Assembly (NCBI GenBank): GCA_009773635.1
Contig: WSYC01000003.1
Location: 62,001-126,000 of the forward strand
Length of the DNA: 64,000 bases
Direction of reading: 5' to 3'
From: Beijerinckiaceae bacterium
Lineage (GTDB): Bacteria; Pseudomonadota; Alphaproteobacteria; Rhizobiales; Beijerinckiaceae
The position numbers and the translations under genes are program-made. The notes under the pieces are model-generated. The model did no database searches, had not been told where the DNA came from, and saw nothing but the letters and a program-made list of their open reading frames with translations. Numbering within the stretch: the first letter of the stretch is position 1; the number at the start of each line of letters is the position of its first letter. Below are positions 1 through 8,216 of the stretch, one piece after another.

Positions 1-110
1 AAGATCTGGAATTCGACATGAAGGTCTCCTGTGCGGATCGAGTGCAGGAGAGATGCGCCTTCAAACTGACGCGGCGCTGAAGCCGATGCAGAAAGCTGTT
101 CAGCCGGATG
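1..110. other. Non-coding left edge of the window
   Basis: No gene is supported in the first 110 bases. The only structure seen is a 7-bp stem (TCTCCTG at 25-31 pairing with CAGGAGA at 45-51). It lies downstream of the sensor kinase gene, but no T-run follows on either strand, so a terminator role is not supported. Confidence 0.3.
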
Positions 111-1475
111 TCAGGTTTGGACGGGGCGTGGCAGCCGGATGCGCGCTTCAAATCCATCCGGGAGGCCGGACGCCGGGGATAGCAGGTCCAGCCTGCTGCC
201 CACACCGGCGGCGATCGTGGCAGCAATCGCAAGGCCCAGCCCTGAGCCCTCGGTTTCAGCGGTGCCCCGCTCGAAGCGATGGGTCAGACGATCGAGAACC
301 TCACGCGGGACAATCGCTCCGCGATTGGAAACCGAGAACAAGGCGTCAACATCGAGCGATATTTTAATAGGCTGCCGGGAATCACCGTGTTTCAGGGCAT
401 TTTCGATGAGGTTGCGCGCCAGAATGGCAAAGGCATCGATATCGATCAAGGAAACCGTCGTGCCGTTTTCCGGTACTTCAACCTCGATGCGCTCCGCGTG
501 GGCGGGGCGCCTGGTAAATTCATCGACGATGATATCCAGGACCGGCACGAGATTGGCGGGCTCTTCGGCAACAAGGCCGCTGCCTTCCGCTTTGGCGAGC
601 TGAAGCAGCTTTTCCGAAAGGCGCGCCAGACGGTGCAAGGCCGCCTCGATCTCGCCGGCGCGCTCGCGAACCGGCCCGTCAATCAGTTCGGAGCGCAAGC
701 GCTGGGTCTGCGCCAGAGCCGCAGCGACCGGCGTGCGCAATTCGTGCGCGCTGTTGGCGGTGAAGGTCCGCTCGGCGTCGAGCGTGCGCCTCAGCCTTTC
801 CATCAGACGATTGATGGCTTCGGCGATCGGGCCGATCTCGCCGGGCAACAGCGAGGTGTCGAGCGGCGCAAGGTTACCGCCGTCGCGATGCTCGATGTCA
901 TCGCGCAGGCGTACCACGGGCCGGAATGCCAGGGCGATCATGCTCCATGTGCCGAGAATGCCGAGAGGTAGCATTACGGCCAGCGGCCAGACGAGCATCT
1001 TCACGGCGTCGAGCAACGCCTTCTGCCGGTGCCCGGGACGTTCGGCGGCGGTGACGATGATCGTGCCCTTCACCGCATTCTCGGTGTAGAAACGGGTGTT
1101 CTGCCCGCTCAGGAAGCCATGGGCAGGGTTATGCGGGAAGTGTTCCGGTTCAGCATCGTGCGATTGCAGCAGCACCCGGCCTTCGGCGTCGCGCACGATG
1201 TAGGTGATGAATTCCTTGTGCTCGCCCACCGATGGTAATTGCTGCGGCGCGGCGTCCCCGCTCTCCCGGTTGAGAATTTCCGTGTAGGCCAGCGGCAGCA
1301 CGCGCTGCACGACCTCCTGCAAGGCGCTGTCGAAGACTTCATCGATTTCCTCGCGCAGGATGAAACCGGCCGCCAGTGTTCCCGCCAGCCAGAGAGCGGT
1401 AAAGCCGAGGGTGAGTATCAGGCTCAACCGACGCTGGAGGCTGCCTCTGGGGGGGAATAGTCGCGCTGTCTTCAT
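111..1475 (-). CDS. Two-component sensor histidine kinase
   Basis: Inner-membrane sensor kinase of 454 residues that should autophosphorylate and pass phosphate to the response regulator encoded immediately upstream. Membrane segments lie at about residues 19-39 and 160-184, with a periplasmic domain of about 120 residues between them. A HAMP linker follows, then the HisKA helix with SAHELRTP (His about 244), the ATPase N-box around LARNLIENALKH (about 352-364) and the glycine loop GSGLGLAI (about 410). The ATG at 1475 was chosen because the regulator stops at 1481, leaving 5 bases between the genes; a longer reading would overlap the regulator. The layout is that of QseC/PmrB-type kinases. 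The stimulus cannot be read from sequence, but the divergent neighbours suggest an envelope metal or redox signal. Confidence 0.93.
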   Translation of the reverse strand: MKTARLFPPRGSLQRRLSLILTLGFTALWLAGTLAAGFILREEIDEVFDSALQEVVQRVLPLAYTEILNRESGDAAPQQLPSVGEHKEFITYIVRDAEGRVLLQSHDAEPEHFPHNPAHGFLSGQNTRFYTENAVKGTIIVTAAERPGHRQKALLDAVKMLVWPLAVMLPLGILGTWSMIALAFRPVVRLRDDIEHRDGGNLAPLDTSLLPGEIGPIAEAINRLMERLRRTLDAERTFTANSAHELRTPVAAALAQTQRLRSELIDGPVRERAGEIEAALHRLARLSEKLLQLAKAEGSGLVAEEPANLVPVLDIIVDEFTRRPAHAERIEVEVPENGTTVSLIDIDAFAILARNLIENALKHGDSRQPIKISLDVDALFSVSNRGAIVPREVLDRLTHRFERGTAETEGSGLGLAIAATIAAGVGSRLDLLSPASGLPDGFEARIRLPRPVQT

Positions 1476-1480
1476 GCTGC

Positions 1481-2149
1481 TCAGGCACCGCCGGGCTGAC
1501 CAAGGCGATAGCCGAGGCCGCGCTCCGTGCATATTGTGTCCGCTCCGAGTTTTTTCCGGAGGCGCGCGACATAGACTTCGATGGTGTTGCTCTCAACCTC
1601 GGCGCCGAATGTATAGAGCCGCTCTTCAAGCTGTCCCTTCGAGAGCAGCATGCCCGGCCGCTGGAGGAATGCCTCGAACAGGCTCCATTCGCGTGCCGTC
1701 AGGGCGATCTGGCGTCCGGCCCTGCGGATGGATCGGGCGGCCATGTCGATGGTGAGTTCGCCGAGCTGGACTTCGGGGTTCGGTTTGCCGGCATAGCGCC
1801 GCGCGACCGCGCCAAGACGTGCGGACAATTCATCGAGATCGAACGGCTTGACGAGATAATCGTCCGCTCCGGCATTGAGCCCGGCGATCCTGTCCGAAAC
1901 CTGATCGCGCGCCGTCAGCACGATCACCGGCATGGTGTCGCCGGCCTGCCGACGGTGGCGCAGGAAATCGAGGCCGCGTCCGTCCGGCAACATGAGGTCG
2001 AGGAGCACAAGATCGTAGTGCGCGGCGGCGAGATGATCTTCGGCCTCACCGATGCGTTTCGCCCAGTCGACGGCGTGGCCATCGGCGGCGATCTGGTCGC
2101 GCACGGCCATACCCAGTAGCGTATCGTCTTCAACCAGAAGAATGCGCAT
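1481..2149 (-). CDS. OmpR-family two-component response regulator
   Basis: DNA-binding response regulator of 222 residues, partner of the downstream kinase. The receiver domain begins MRILLVEDD, carries the phospho-acceptor aspartate in LVLLDLMLPDGRG (about residue 51) and the conserved lysine in YLVKPFD. A winged-helix C-terminal domain follows, with the family pattern ending in EVYVARLRKKLG. The ATG at 2149 has GAGG 6 bases upstream; a start 21 bases further out is possible but lacks this. It is divergent from the PepSY gene, and a direct repeat in the shared intergenic region (2196-2212) is a candidate self-binding site. Assignment to the PmrA/QseB branch is by overall similarity only. Confidence 0.94.
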   Translation of the reverse strand: MRILLVEDDTLLGMAVRDQIAADGHAVDWAKRIGEAEDHLAAAHYDLVLLDLMLPDGRGLDFLRHRRQAGDTMPVIVLTARDQVSDRIAGLNAGADDYLVKPFDLDELSARLGAVARRYAGKPNPEVQLGELTIDMAARSIRRAGRQIALTAREWSLFEAFLQRPGMLLSKGQLEERLYTFGAEVESNTIEVYVARLRKKLGADTICTERGLGYRLGQPGGA

Positions 2150-2195
2150 GATATCCTCGACCCTCGTCACGAGGTCAGATGGCTATGCCACGAAG

Positions 2196-2212
2196 CTGAC
2201 AGCGGCCTGAAC
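2196..2212. promoter_or_regulatory. Candidate response-regulator box (direct repeat)
   Basis: CTGACA at 2196-2201 and CTGAAC at 2207-2212 are separated by 5 bases, an 11-base period. OmpR/PhoB-type regulators usually bind tandem 6-base half-sites at that spacing. The site lies in the 172-base divergent region between the regulator gene and the PepSY gene. The match to a binding site is inferred. Confidence 0.3.
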
Positions 2213-2321
2213 AGAAATCTTTGGTCTCTTCAGCCCTTTGTCAGGTCGGCATGGTTGAAGAGAGCCAACGAAAGACGACCGGCCCCCAAAAAATGGATCG
2301 GTTCCGGTCAGGGATATTGCC

Positions 2322-2597
2322 ATGAAGCGTTTCACCATATCCGCATCCGTCACCTTCATGCTCGCCGGCTCGTCCACCGCTTTTGCGGGCCCGCACTGCC
2401 ATGTGCCGATGGCGGACTGGCAGCCGCGTGAGGCCTTGCAGGCCAAGGTGAGCGCGCTCGGGTGGAGTGTCCAGCGCATCAAGACCGATGACGGCTGCTA
2501 CAAGGTCTATGCCCTCGATAGCAACGGCCAGCGCATCAAGGCCAAATTCGACCCGGCCACGCTCGAACAACTGAAGGTGGAGCGCGACCGGCACTAG
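2322..2597 (+). CDS. Exported PepSY-domain protein
   Basis: Small periplasmic protein of 91 residues. A signal peptide of about 22 residues ends in STAFAG. The rest is one PepSY-type domain, recognisable from the pattern around WSVQRIKTDDGCYKVYAL and the closing FDPATLEQL. It has two cysteines in the mature part (about residues 25 and 57) that could pair. PepSY proteins are often encoded beside two-component systems of this class and may modulate the sensor; that role is inferred from position here. It is divergent from the regulator and probably under its control. Confidence 0.8.
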   Translation: MKRFTISASVTFMLAGSSTAFAGPHCHVPMADWQPREALQAKVSALGWSVQRIKTDDGCYKVYALDSNGQRIKAKFDPATLEQLKVERDRH

Positions 2598-2719
2598 GCC
2601 GCGATCCACCAAAACCATCCCCCATGGCGGCGTAACCCGGACAGGTTCCGGGATCGGCGACCTGTGCGGATTTTTGCCCCCAAACCTGAGTCCATTCTGA
2701 CACCTGAGGAGGAACCCCC

Positions 2720-2968
2720 ATGACCATCAATCGCCGTAGCCTGCTTTTCGCACTGCTTGCCAGCCCGCTGGCTGTAGCCGCTGCCCATGCCGCACCGGAT
2801 GCCGGCCAGAGCACGCCGGTCATCCCCGATATACCCGACAATGTTCCGGGAGGTGCGACACGCAGCCGTCGCCGGCGCACTGAAGATCATGACGAGAGCC
2901 ATCACGGCCACGAACGGCACCATTCCCGCCATCGCTCGCGTCGTCACCATGACCGCGACGATGACTGA
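2720..2968 (+). CDS. Exported His/Arg-rich small protein
   Basis: Unrecognised 82-residue protein. The N-terminus has twin arginines followed by a hydrophobic stretch (NRRSLLFALLASPLAVAAAHA), so it is probably exported, perhaps by Tat. The mature part begins with a proline-rich stretch and ends in a low-complexity tail from about residue 49, made of Arg, His, Asp and Glu with nine histidines. Such tails can bind divalent metals or heme, but nothing here proves it. GAGGAGG ends 6 bases before the ATG. It follows the PepSY gene and precedes the heme-protein gene in the same direction. Confidence 0.7.
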   Translation: MTINRRSLLFALLASPLAVAAAHAAPDAGQSTPVIPDIPDNVPGGATRSRRRRTEDHDESHHGHERHHSRHRSRRHHDRDDD

Positions 2969-3109
2969 TTGAGCGGGCGCGCCGGCAGCCGCGCTGGCGC
3001 CCCCCAATGTTCCGCGATCGCGTTTGTGTGCCAGATCAAGGCGAAAGTGCGATTTGTGTGCAGTGCTGGCTTCCGAGGTCGAACGGACCTCGCTTCAAAG
3101 GGGGCGGCG

Positions 3110-4531
3110 ATGGGCAAGACGAGCCTTTATGCGTCCACGATTCTGTTTGGGGGCGCGCTCGCGCTTTCCTGGTTCACGCATGGGACCGGAGTCGTGGTGA
3201 ATGATGCGAGCAAGCACGTCAGTATTCCGCAAAATCTTGCGGTGCCGCTTCAGGTGCAGGCGGCGTATAACGGCACGGATGTCTATTTCCGCTACCGCTG
3301 GCCGGCACCGAACCCTGGCATCTTCCACGACATGCTGCGGTTTTCAGGTGGCAAATGGGAGGTCAAAGGCAGTGTTGTGCCGGGCTCCCAGCCTGATGGT
3401 CTGCATGAAGACCGCGTCTCGATGATGCTCGACGATGGCTCGGTGCCCGAATTCGGGCGCTACGGAGGATACATCGCGATCGGCGATAAACTCGCGGGCT
3501 TCACCGAGGAAGCCGACGGCAAGGCGATCAAGGATCACCCCTATCTCGGCAAGAAGCTCGGGCTCGACGAACCGACGAAATACCTTCCGGCCACCCGGAA
3601 GAACCCCAATGACTGGGCTTCAACGGTGCCGGAAGGCGAGCAGGCCAAGCTGCAGGCCGCAGGCTATTTCCTCGATCTCTGGCACTGGCGTGCGGCGCGT
3701 TCCAACCCCGTTGGCGTGGCGGATGACCAGTTCATCACAGCAGGCCGCCTCTCGGATTCGGGCCGCGGCATGTACACGACCAACTGGGATGGCGACAAGA
3801 AGCAGCCGCGCGTGATGTTCGATGCCGCCAAGACGGGTGGCATCAAGGCTCTGAAATGGGCGGATATCACCGGCGGCAAGGTCAACCCCGAGGGCGTCCA
3901 TGCCCTGCGCGAGGATATCTCGGTGCCATTCGATCCCAATGCCGGCTGGCAGGAAGGCGACACCATCCCCCGCCGTGCACTGCGCGCGGCGCAAGGCTCG
4001 CGCGCCGACATCGCCGTGGCCGGCAAGGCGACATGGGCGGACGGCTATTGGGAGGTCACGCTCAAGCGCAAGATGAACACCGAGAAGCCGCTGGAAGACA
4101 AGATCATCCGTGATGGCGGTATCTATCAGGCGGCGTTTGCCATCCATCGGCAGGCGACCGGCGGGCGCTGGCACTATGTCTCCTTGCCTGTCTCGGTCGG
4201 GTTCGGGCGCGAGGCCGATCTCGTGGCGACGCCCTTCACCGGCGATGCGCCGGACTGGAAGCAGGCGTCACTTGGTGTGAAGCTCTTCTACCCCGGGCAG
4301 GTCAGCTGGCCACACCTGAACAGCGTGAAACATGGTGGTGCTACCAGCATTGCCCGCGGCATTCCTGTGAAATCGCGCCATAGCGAGGAACAACTCGCGC
4401 ATTACGGGATCGAGGCGGAATTCGCCGGCCCCATCCGCAGTCAGTGGTTTCTGACCCTGTTTGCAGGTCTGGGCCTGATCGCGGCATTCGGATGGGCACT
4501 TCTCAAATCAACCCCGAAATCGGAGGCTTGA
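3110..4531 (+). CDS. Ethylbenzene-dehydrogenase-type heme-binding membrane protein
   Basis: Protein of 473 residues resembling the heme b-binding gamma-subunit domain of ethylbenzene dehydrogenase and related DMSO-reductase-type enzymes (EB_dh). There is a signal or anchor helix at about residues 5-22 (LYASTILFGGALALSWF), a long periplasmic beta-rich domain, and a C-terminal transmembrane helix (WFLTLFAGLGLIAAFGWALL). Features fitting the family are VYFRYRW near the start and DLWHWRAAR in the middle; axial heme ligands cannot be assigned with certainty. The ATG at 3110 follows AAAGGGGGCGG; a longer frame reaches back to 2969 but has no signal peptide there. No molybdenum subunit is nearby, so this is probably an electron-transfer or heme-carrying protein acting with the next gene. 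Confidence 0.8.
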   Translation: MGKTSLYASTILFGGALALSWFTHGTGVVVNDASKHVSIPQNLAVPLQVQAAYNGTDVYFRYRWPAPNPGIFHDMLRFSGGKWEVKGSVVPGSQPDGLHEDRVSMMLDDGSVPEFGRYGGYIAIGDKLAGFTEEADGKAIKDHPYLGKKLGLDEPTKYLPATRKNPNDWASTVPEGEQAKLQAAGYFLDLWHWRAARSNPVGVADDQFITAGRLSDSGRGMYTTNWDGDKKQPRVMFDAAKTGGIKALKWADITGGKVNPEGVHALREDISVPFDPNAGWQEGDTIPRRALRAAQGSRADIAVAGKATWADGYWEVTLKRKMNTEKPLEDKIIRDGGIYQAAFAIHRQATGGRWHYVSLPVSVGFGREADLVATPFTGDAPDWKQASLGVKLFYPGQVSWPHLNSVKHGGATSIARGIPVKSRHSEEQLAHYGIEAEFAGPIRSQWFLTLFAGLGLIAAFGWALLKSTPKSEA

Positions 4532-4533
4532 TC

Positions 4534-5079
4534 ATGGCCGGCTACCACGTTGTTCTCGTTCACTTTCCCACCGCGCTCTGGATGACGGCCGCGCTGGCCA
4601 TCCTCTATCGCGCCTTCTTCGATGGTCCGCTCGCGCAGAGCATCGATCGGGCCTTGGTGCCTCTCTTGTCGATTGCGCTCGTTTTTGGTGTTTCAGCCTA
4701 CGCGGTCGGGCTGTTTGTCTGGCCGTTCGAGGCCATCACGGCCTCGCCTCTCGGTCGCAATCACATGCTGCTTGCCACCTGGACGACAGCCTACTGGGCG
4801 CTTCTGCTGGTGCTTCGCTGGCGACGCGGCCAGGCAATCTGGCAGGGCTCGATGCGCTATGTGACAGCCGGACTCGCGGCCATCGGCGCCGTGCTGCTGG
4901 GGATCACCGGCACGCTCGGCGGGCACCTGATCGGCGTTTACACCGACGTCTCGCAGGTTCTGCGCAGGCTCGGCTGGGAGGTCTATACCACCTTCTATGT
5001 GCCGAACACGACTCTGGCTGTGCTTGGTGCGATTTCGCTGCTGCTTGTCGGCATTGGCCTTCGCGCACGCAGAGCGTGA
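4534..5079 (+). CDS. DUF2231-like four-helix membrane protein
   Basis: Inner-membrane protein of 181 residues with about four transmembrane helices. It opens with VVLVHFPTALW, and a second conserved-looking histidine lies in GTLGGHLIGVY. The VHFP and GGHL histidines resemble those of DUF2231-type proteins, where membrane-embedded histidines could ligate heme; that function is inferred. It starts 2 bases after the stop of the heme protein gene, with CGGAGG 7 bases before the ATG, so the two are co-translated and probably form a complex. A possible terminator follows at 5101-5140. Confidence 0.72.
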   Translation: MAGYHVVLVHFPTALWMTAALAILYRAFFDGPLAQSIDRALVPLLSIALVFGVSAYAVGLFVWPFEAITASPLGRNHMLLATWTTAYWALLLVLRWRRGQAIWQGSMRYVTAGLAAIGAVLLGITGTLGGHLIGVYTDVSQVLRRLGWEVYTTFYVPNTTLAVLGAISLLLVGIGLRARRA

Positions 5080-5100
5080 GACCGGCGATTTTCGAGGATT

Positions 5101-5140
5101 GGAATGCGGAATGAAATAGCGTCCGCATTCCCCCGGTTTT
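5101..5140 (+). terminator. Probable intrinsic terminator of the heme-protein operon
   Basis: GGAATGCGGA at 5101-5110 pairs perfectly with TCCGCATTCC at 5122-5131, an 11-base loop between. A short T-run (GGTTTTCTT) follows 5 bases later. It lies 21 bases after the membrane-protein stop codon. Confidence 0.6.
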
Positions 5141-5515
5141 CTTCAATACGCCGCCAGACCGCTTCCGGCCCCCATTGCTGCCTTACACGGTACGGTGAGG
5201 CACGGTGCCTGCGGCTCGGATCCGCGCAACCGAAGCTGACACTGCTTTATGGTATGATGGCAGACCTTGTGGGTTGATTTGTAGTCAATCCTCATAAATT
5301 ACCATAATCTATCAATAGAAATGATATTTTACAGAAATAAATGTCAGACAGAAAATCTGTCATTGTCATGCCTTTTCTTGTTTCATTCTGCCACAGACTG
5401 TTGTTTTTTATTGAGCTCTCTCAATAATTTTCATATCAATGCTTCATTAATTTTAATTCTGTCTCTCTTCATCTCATGTATCGTGTGGGCTGTATTCTTA
5501 TCTGCAAGGCTGGCC
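5141..5515. other. Gene-free, partly AT-rich boundary region
   Basis: No convincing gene is present. From about 5280 to 5480 the sequence is markedly AT-rich compared with the GC-rich chromosome and carries a small hairpin (GACAGA 5347-5352 with TCTGTC 5356-5361). The open frame through it is dominated by Leu, Phe, Ser and Ile and lacks a plausible start site. It sits just outside the integrase fragment at 5516 and probably marks the edge of foreign DNA. Confidence 0.5.
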
Positions 5516-5745
5516 ATGCTCTCGGACGCCAAAGCAAGGCAAATTGCACCGGGAGGCAAGCCGGTCGCGGCCGGAGGCGTCGTAGGCCTGTTTCTATTCC
5601 CCTCAGCCCGTCGTGGAGGGGGCAAGCGGATCCTGCGTTTTGTTTCACCCGTGACGGGCGAGCGCCGTGATCTCGGGCTCGGCGCCAATCCTGCGACCGG
5701 GATTGCATCGGCACGCAGGCAAGGCCTGGATGCGCGCCCCCGTCA
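5516..5745 (+). pseudogene. Truncated tyrosine-integrase N-terminal fragment
   Basis: About 75 codons from the ATG at 5516 match the N-terminal arm-binding domain (DUF4102) of phage-type tyrosine integrases: MLSDAKAR, then a glycine-rich stretch, RFVSPVTGERRDLGLG, and ASARRQGLDAR in place of the usual AEARxxxxxAR. The core-binding and catalytic domains are absent; the frame runs on into sequence antisense to the ABC-ATPase fragment. It is unrelated in detail to the intact integrase at 11466-12731, so it represents a second, decayed integration event. Confidence 0.65.
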
Positions 5746-5762
5746 AAGACACTCGGGGCGGG

Positions 5763-6479
5763 TCACTCCTTTGCCAACAATTGCATGTTACGGATCTCGA
5801 CGCGGTCACCTGCTACCCTCTGTGTCACGAATTCGACCTGGAAGACCTCGCTCATGGCCGTCGAAGCAAGCACATCTGCGCGGTCGCCCAGCGCAATCAG
5901 GGTCCCGTTTCGCAACAGGGCGAGGCGATCCGCGAGGCGCGCCGCCATTGGAATATCGTGCAACACAATGATGGTTGTGAGCATTCGCTCGCGCGTGAGC
6001 TGCGCGAGAAGCTCCGCCACACCTAGTCGCTCTTCAACTACATCTTCTTCAGTTGTGTGTCCGCAGACCCAGACATAAACGGCAATTTCACCGCTTTCCT
6101 CTGGACGAAAGACAAAGACAGCTATTGATCCCGTGCTTTCTGGGTCCAGTAACGAGGATGCGCCGCCCCCAAGATTGGTAATCCGGCACTCGTTTCGTGT
6201 GCCGCCTCCAGTAGCCCGGCGGTTATTATAGTAGACTAAGCGAGCCTTCTTGTGATCAGCATGGCTATCTATGTAAAGGTTGAACCATACATCCGGATTT
6301 TTGATATTGCCTGTGTCAATTTGTGGGAAAACATCGAAGGCAAGATTCTTTGGCACGTAAGGTCCAGCTTGATTCGAGCCGTTCGCCAATGTGTCGTTCG
6401 CTGAAAGACGCTTGATGTACCATATACTATTGTCGCCGGTCTGTAGGTCGAGCCAATCAGTCAAATCAACCAAAGCCAT
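5763..6479 (-). pseudogene. Chimeric frame: EcoRII N-terminal domain fused to an ABC ATPase tail
   Basis: This 238-codon frame joins pieces of two unrelated genes. The first 150 or so residues match the N-terminal effector DNA-binding domain of EcoRII-type restriction enzymes (WYIKRLSANDT, NQAGPYVPK, and AVYVWVCG towards its end). From about position 6025 the sequence switches to the C-terminal end of a heme/siderophore importer ATPase (HmuV/FecE type): IIVLHDIPMAARLADRLALL holds the H-loop. The EcoRII catalytic domain and the ATPase Walker A, signature and Walker B motifs are all missing, so neither activity is expected. The start at 6479 overlaps the vsr stop as TGATG, the coupling expected of the original restriction gene. 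A DNA-binding remnant could still be made. Confidence 0.75.
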
Positions 6480-6931
6480 CAACCGCCCCTTATTTCGTGC
6501 AATAGAGAATCGCCTCGTATCCATTCTGCAGCGAGGTCAGCCGTGGCGTCGAGACCTAACCTGCCGGGACCGCGAAGCGCGCACTCCCATACTGTCAGAA
6601 CGCGAAGGCCTGTTAACCTCAGAGCCTCGACAGTCCGCGCATCACGTGCGCGGTTCCCATTGATTTTGGCAGACCAGAATTCCGGCCGGGTGCCCGGCAA
6701 CCGGAACTGGTTGCATGCGTGCCCGTGCCAGAAACAGCCGTTGATGAAAACCACTGCGTTGTGGCGCGGGAACACCAGGTCCGGGCTCCCCGGTAGCGCC
6801 TTCACATGCAACCTGTATCGCAGGCCACGGGCGTGCAGGGCTTGTCTCAATGCAATCTCGGGCTTCGTGTTCCGTCCTCTTATCCCTGACATCATCCGGC
6901 TGCGGGTGGCAGCATCGACAACATCAGGCAT
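6479..6931 (-). CDS. vsr: Very short patch repair endonuclease
   Basis: Endonuclease of 150 residues that nicks next to T:G mismatches arising from deamination of 5-methylcytosine, normally in the CCWGG context methylated by Dcm. Family features are clear: [12 protein letters not shown] near the start, [16 protein letters not shown] with the catalytic Asp at 51, and the zinc/catalytic block [11 protein letters not shown] (Cys66, His69, His71). It overlaps the end of the upstream methyltransferase gene by 8 bases, and its own stop overlaps the restriction-fragment start, so all three form one operon. Length and motifs are complete. Confidence 0.95.
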   Translation of the reverse strand: MPDVVDAATRSRMMSGIRGRNTKPEIALRQALHARGLRYRLHVKALPGSPDLVFPRHNAVVFINGCFWHGHACNQFRLPGTRPEFWSAKINGNRARDARTVEALRLTGLRVLTVWECALRGPGRLGLDATADLAAEWIRGDSLLHEIRGG

Positions 6932-8156
6932 TGGCAGCGTTTCCGCCCCTCGCCTTGGCCACTGCCTGCAGGAGAGCTGGTTGCATGTGTCGTGCTACGG
7001 CTTCGATGACGGGCACGACAACGCTATTGCCGAACTGCTTGTAGGCCTGAGTGTCGGATACGGGAATCTTCATGGGGGAACGCCCGGAACAGTCAAACCC
7101 CATCAATCTGGCACATTCCCGTGGCGTGAGCCGACGCGGCGCGCATTCGCCCTGATCAATCAGTATCTCTGATCCATCCTTGTAGTAGCGGGCCGAAAGC
7201 GTGCGCGCGACGTCGTTCGGTCCAACCAACCCGAAACCAAAGCCGTTACCCTTCAGGCGGTGCTTTTCCGCGTATCCCTGCAGATAACGCCAGAGATGGT
7301 CCGTAAGGGTGTATCGGGCATCGGGCAGCCCGTCCCTGTCAGTAAAAGGACGCTCTGCAGGATCGCCTTTCCTGTGCAGGATCGAGCCCAGTTTTGGACC
7401 TTGCAGAGGGTCTGGCACGCTCATCGAATCCAGCGAAAATCCATTGGCTTCACGGAAACCGACGATGATGATGCGCTCGCGGTGTTGCGGCACAAAACTT
7501 TTCCCGTCGATTACCCGCGTCGTGATGTGATAGCCGAGTTCTTCCTTGAGAACCGAGGTGATGATCCTGAACGTGTTGCCCTTGTCATGGCTGACAAGGT
7601 TTTTGACGTTCTCCAGCACAAAGGCGGTTGGCTGCTTGTCCCTGATAATCCGGGCAACATCGTGAAACAGTGTGCCCTGTGTTTCACATGCAAAACCATG
7701 AGGCCGGTTAAGGGCATTCTTTTTGGAAACCCCTGCAATACTGAAGGGCTGGCATGGGAACCCGGCAAGCAGAAGATCATGATCCGGGATTTCGGAAGAA
7801 GGCACCTTGGTAATATCGCCTACAATACGGTGATCATCATCAGGGAAATTGGCGGCATAGGTCTTGGCCGCGTATTTATCCCATTCCGAAGTAAAAACGC
7901 ATCGCCCGCCGATACCCTCGAAACCGCGCCGAATGCCTCCGATCCCGGCAAACAGGTCGATAAACGTAAATGTCGAATCGCCCGGCGCAGCACCTGTTGA
8001 CGGTTTGATCGTTCTCAGAAGATCGGTCACTGCCTTGCGCGGCTCACGCTCTCCGCGCTCCCATCTGTATGCGGTCCTTTCACAATACCCCGTTTCAGCG
8101 GCGACTTCCGCGACAGAAAGGCCTGCCTGTTGCCGAAGGGTTGAAAACGTGGACAT
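6924..8156 (-). CDS. dcm: DNA (cytosine-5) methyltransferase, Dcm/EcoRII type
   Basis: Methyltransferase of 410 residues. Residues 1-50 form a helix-turn-helix ([23 protein letters not shown]), known in the SsoII/EcoRII group to repress the operon. The catalytic core follows: SAM-binding [10 protein letters not shown] (65-74), PCQ loop with catalytic Cys135, ENV at 182-184, QHRER at 224-228 and the closing FGNS. The target-recognition region KGNGFGFGL...[15 protein letters not shown] resembles Dcm and M.EcoRII, so CCWGG is the predicted target. An AGAGG lies 8 bases before the ATG. Two palindromes just upstream (8195-8232) are candidate operators. With the restriction gene broken it now acts as an orphan methylase. 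Confidence 0.95.
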   Translation of the reverse strand: MSTFSTLRQQAGLSVAEVAAETGYCERTAYRWERGEREPRKAVTDLLRTIKPSTGAAPGDSTFTFIDLFAGIGGIRRGFEGIGGRCVFTSEWDKYAAKTYAANFPDDDHRIVGDITKVPSSEIPDHDLLLAGFPCQPFSIAGVSKKNALNRPHGFACETQGTLFHDVARIIRDKQPTAFVLENVKNLVSHDKGNTFRIITSVLKEELGYHITTRVIDGKSFVPQHRERIIIVGFREANGFSLDSMSVPDPLQGPKLGSILHRKGDPAERPFTDRDGLPDARYTLTDHLWRYLQGYAEKHRLKGNGFGFGLVGPNDVARTLSARYYKDGSEILIDQGECAPRRLTPRECARLMGFDCSGRSPMKIPVSDTQAYKQFGNSVVVPVIEAVARHMQPALLQAVAKARGGNAANA

Positions 8157-8194
8157 TGGGACACCTCTGGGACGATTTTTGACTCTATGTCAGA

Positions 8195-8215
8195 TTCTTG
8201 TCCACGGAACAAGAA
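8195..8215. promoter_or_regulatory. Palindrome 1 upstream of dcm (candidate operator)
   Basis: A 21-base near-perfect palindrome with outer arms TTCTTGT and ACAAGAA and 8 of 10 base pairs matching. It sits 39 bases upstream of the dcm start. On the minus strand it overlaps a possible promoter, TTGTTC and CATAGA separated by 17 bases. Autorepression through the Dcm N-terminal helix-turn-helix is inferred. Confidence 0.45.
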
Positions 8216-8216
8216 G

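Noticed and set aside
5321-5515. Open frame extending the integrase fragment upstream through the AT-rich patch
   Set aside because: The upstream part is low-complexity Leu/Phe/Ser/Ile without a start site; only the part from 5516 matches integrases.
7260-8000. Long plus-strand frame opposite dcm
   Set aside because: It is antisense to a methyltransferase with every catalytic motif intact, and its product matches nothing I recognise.
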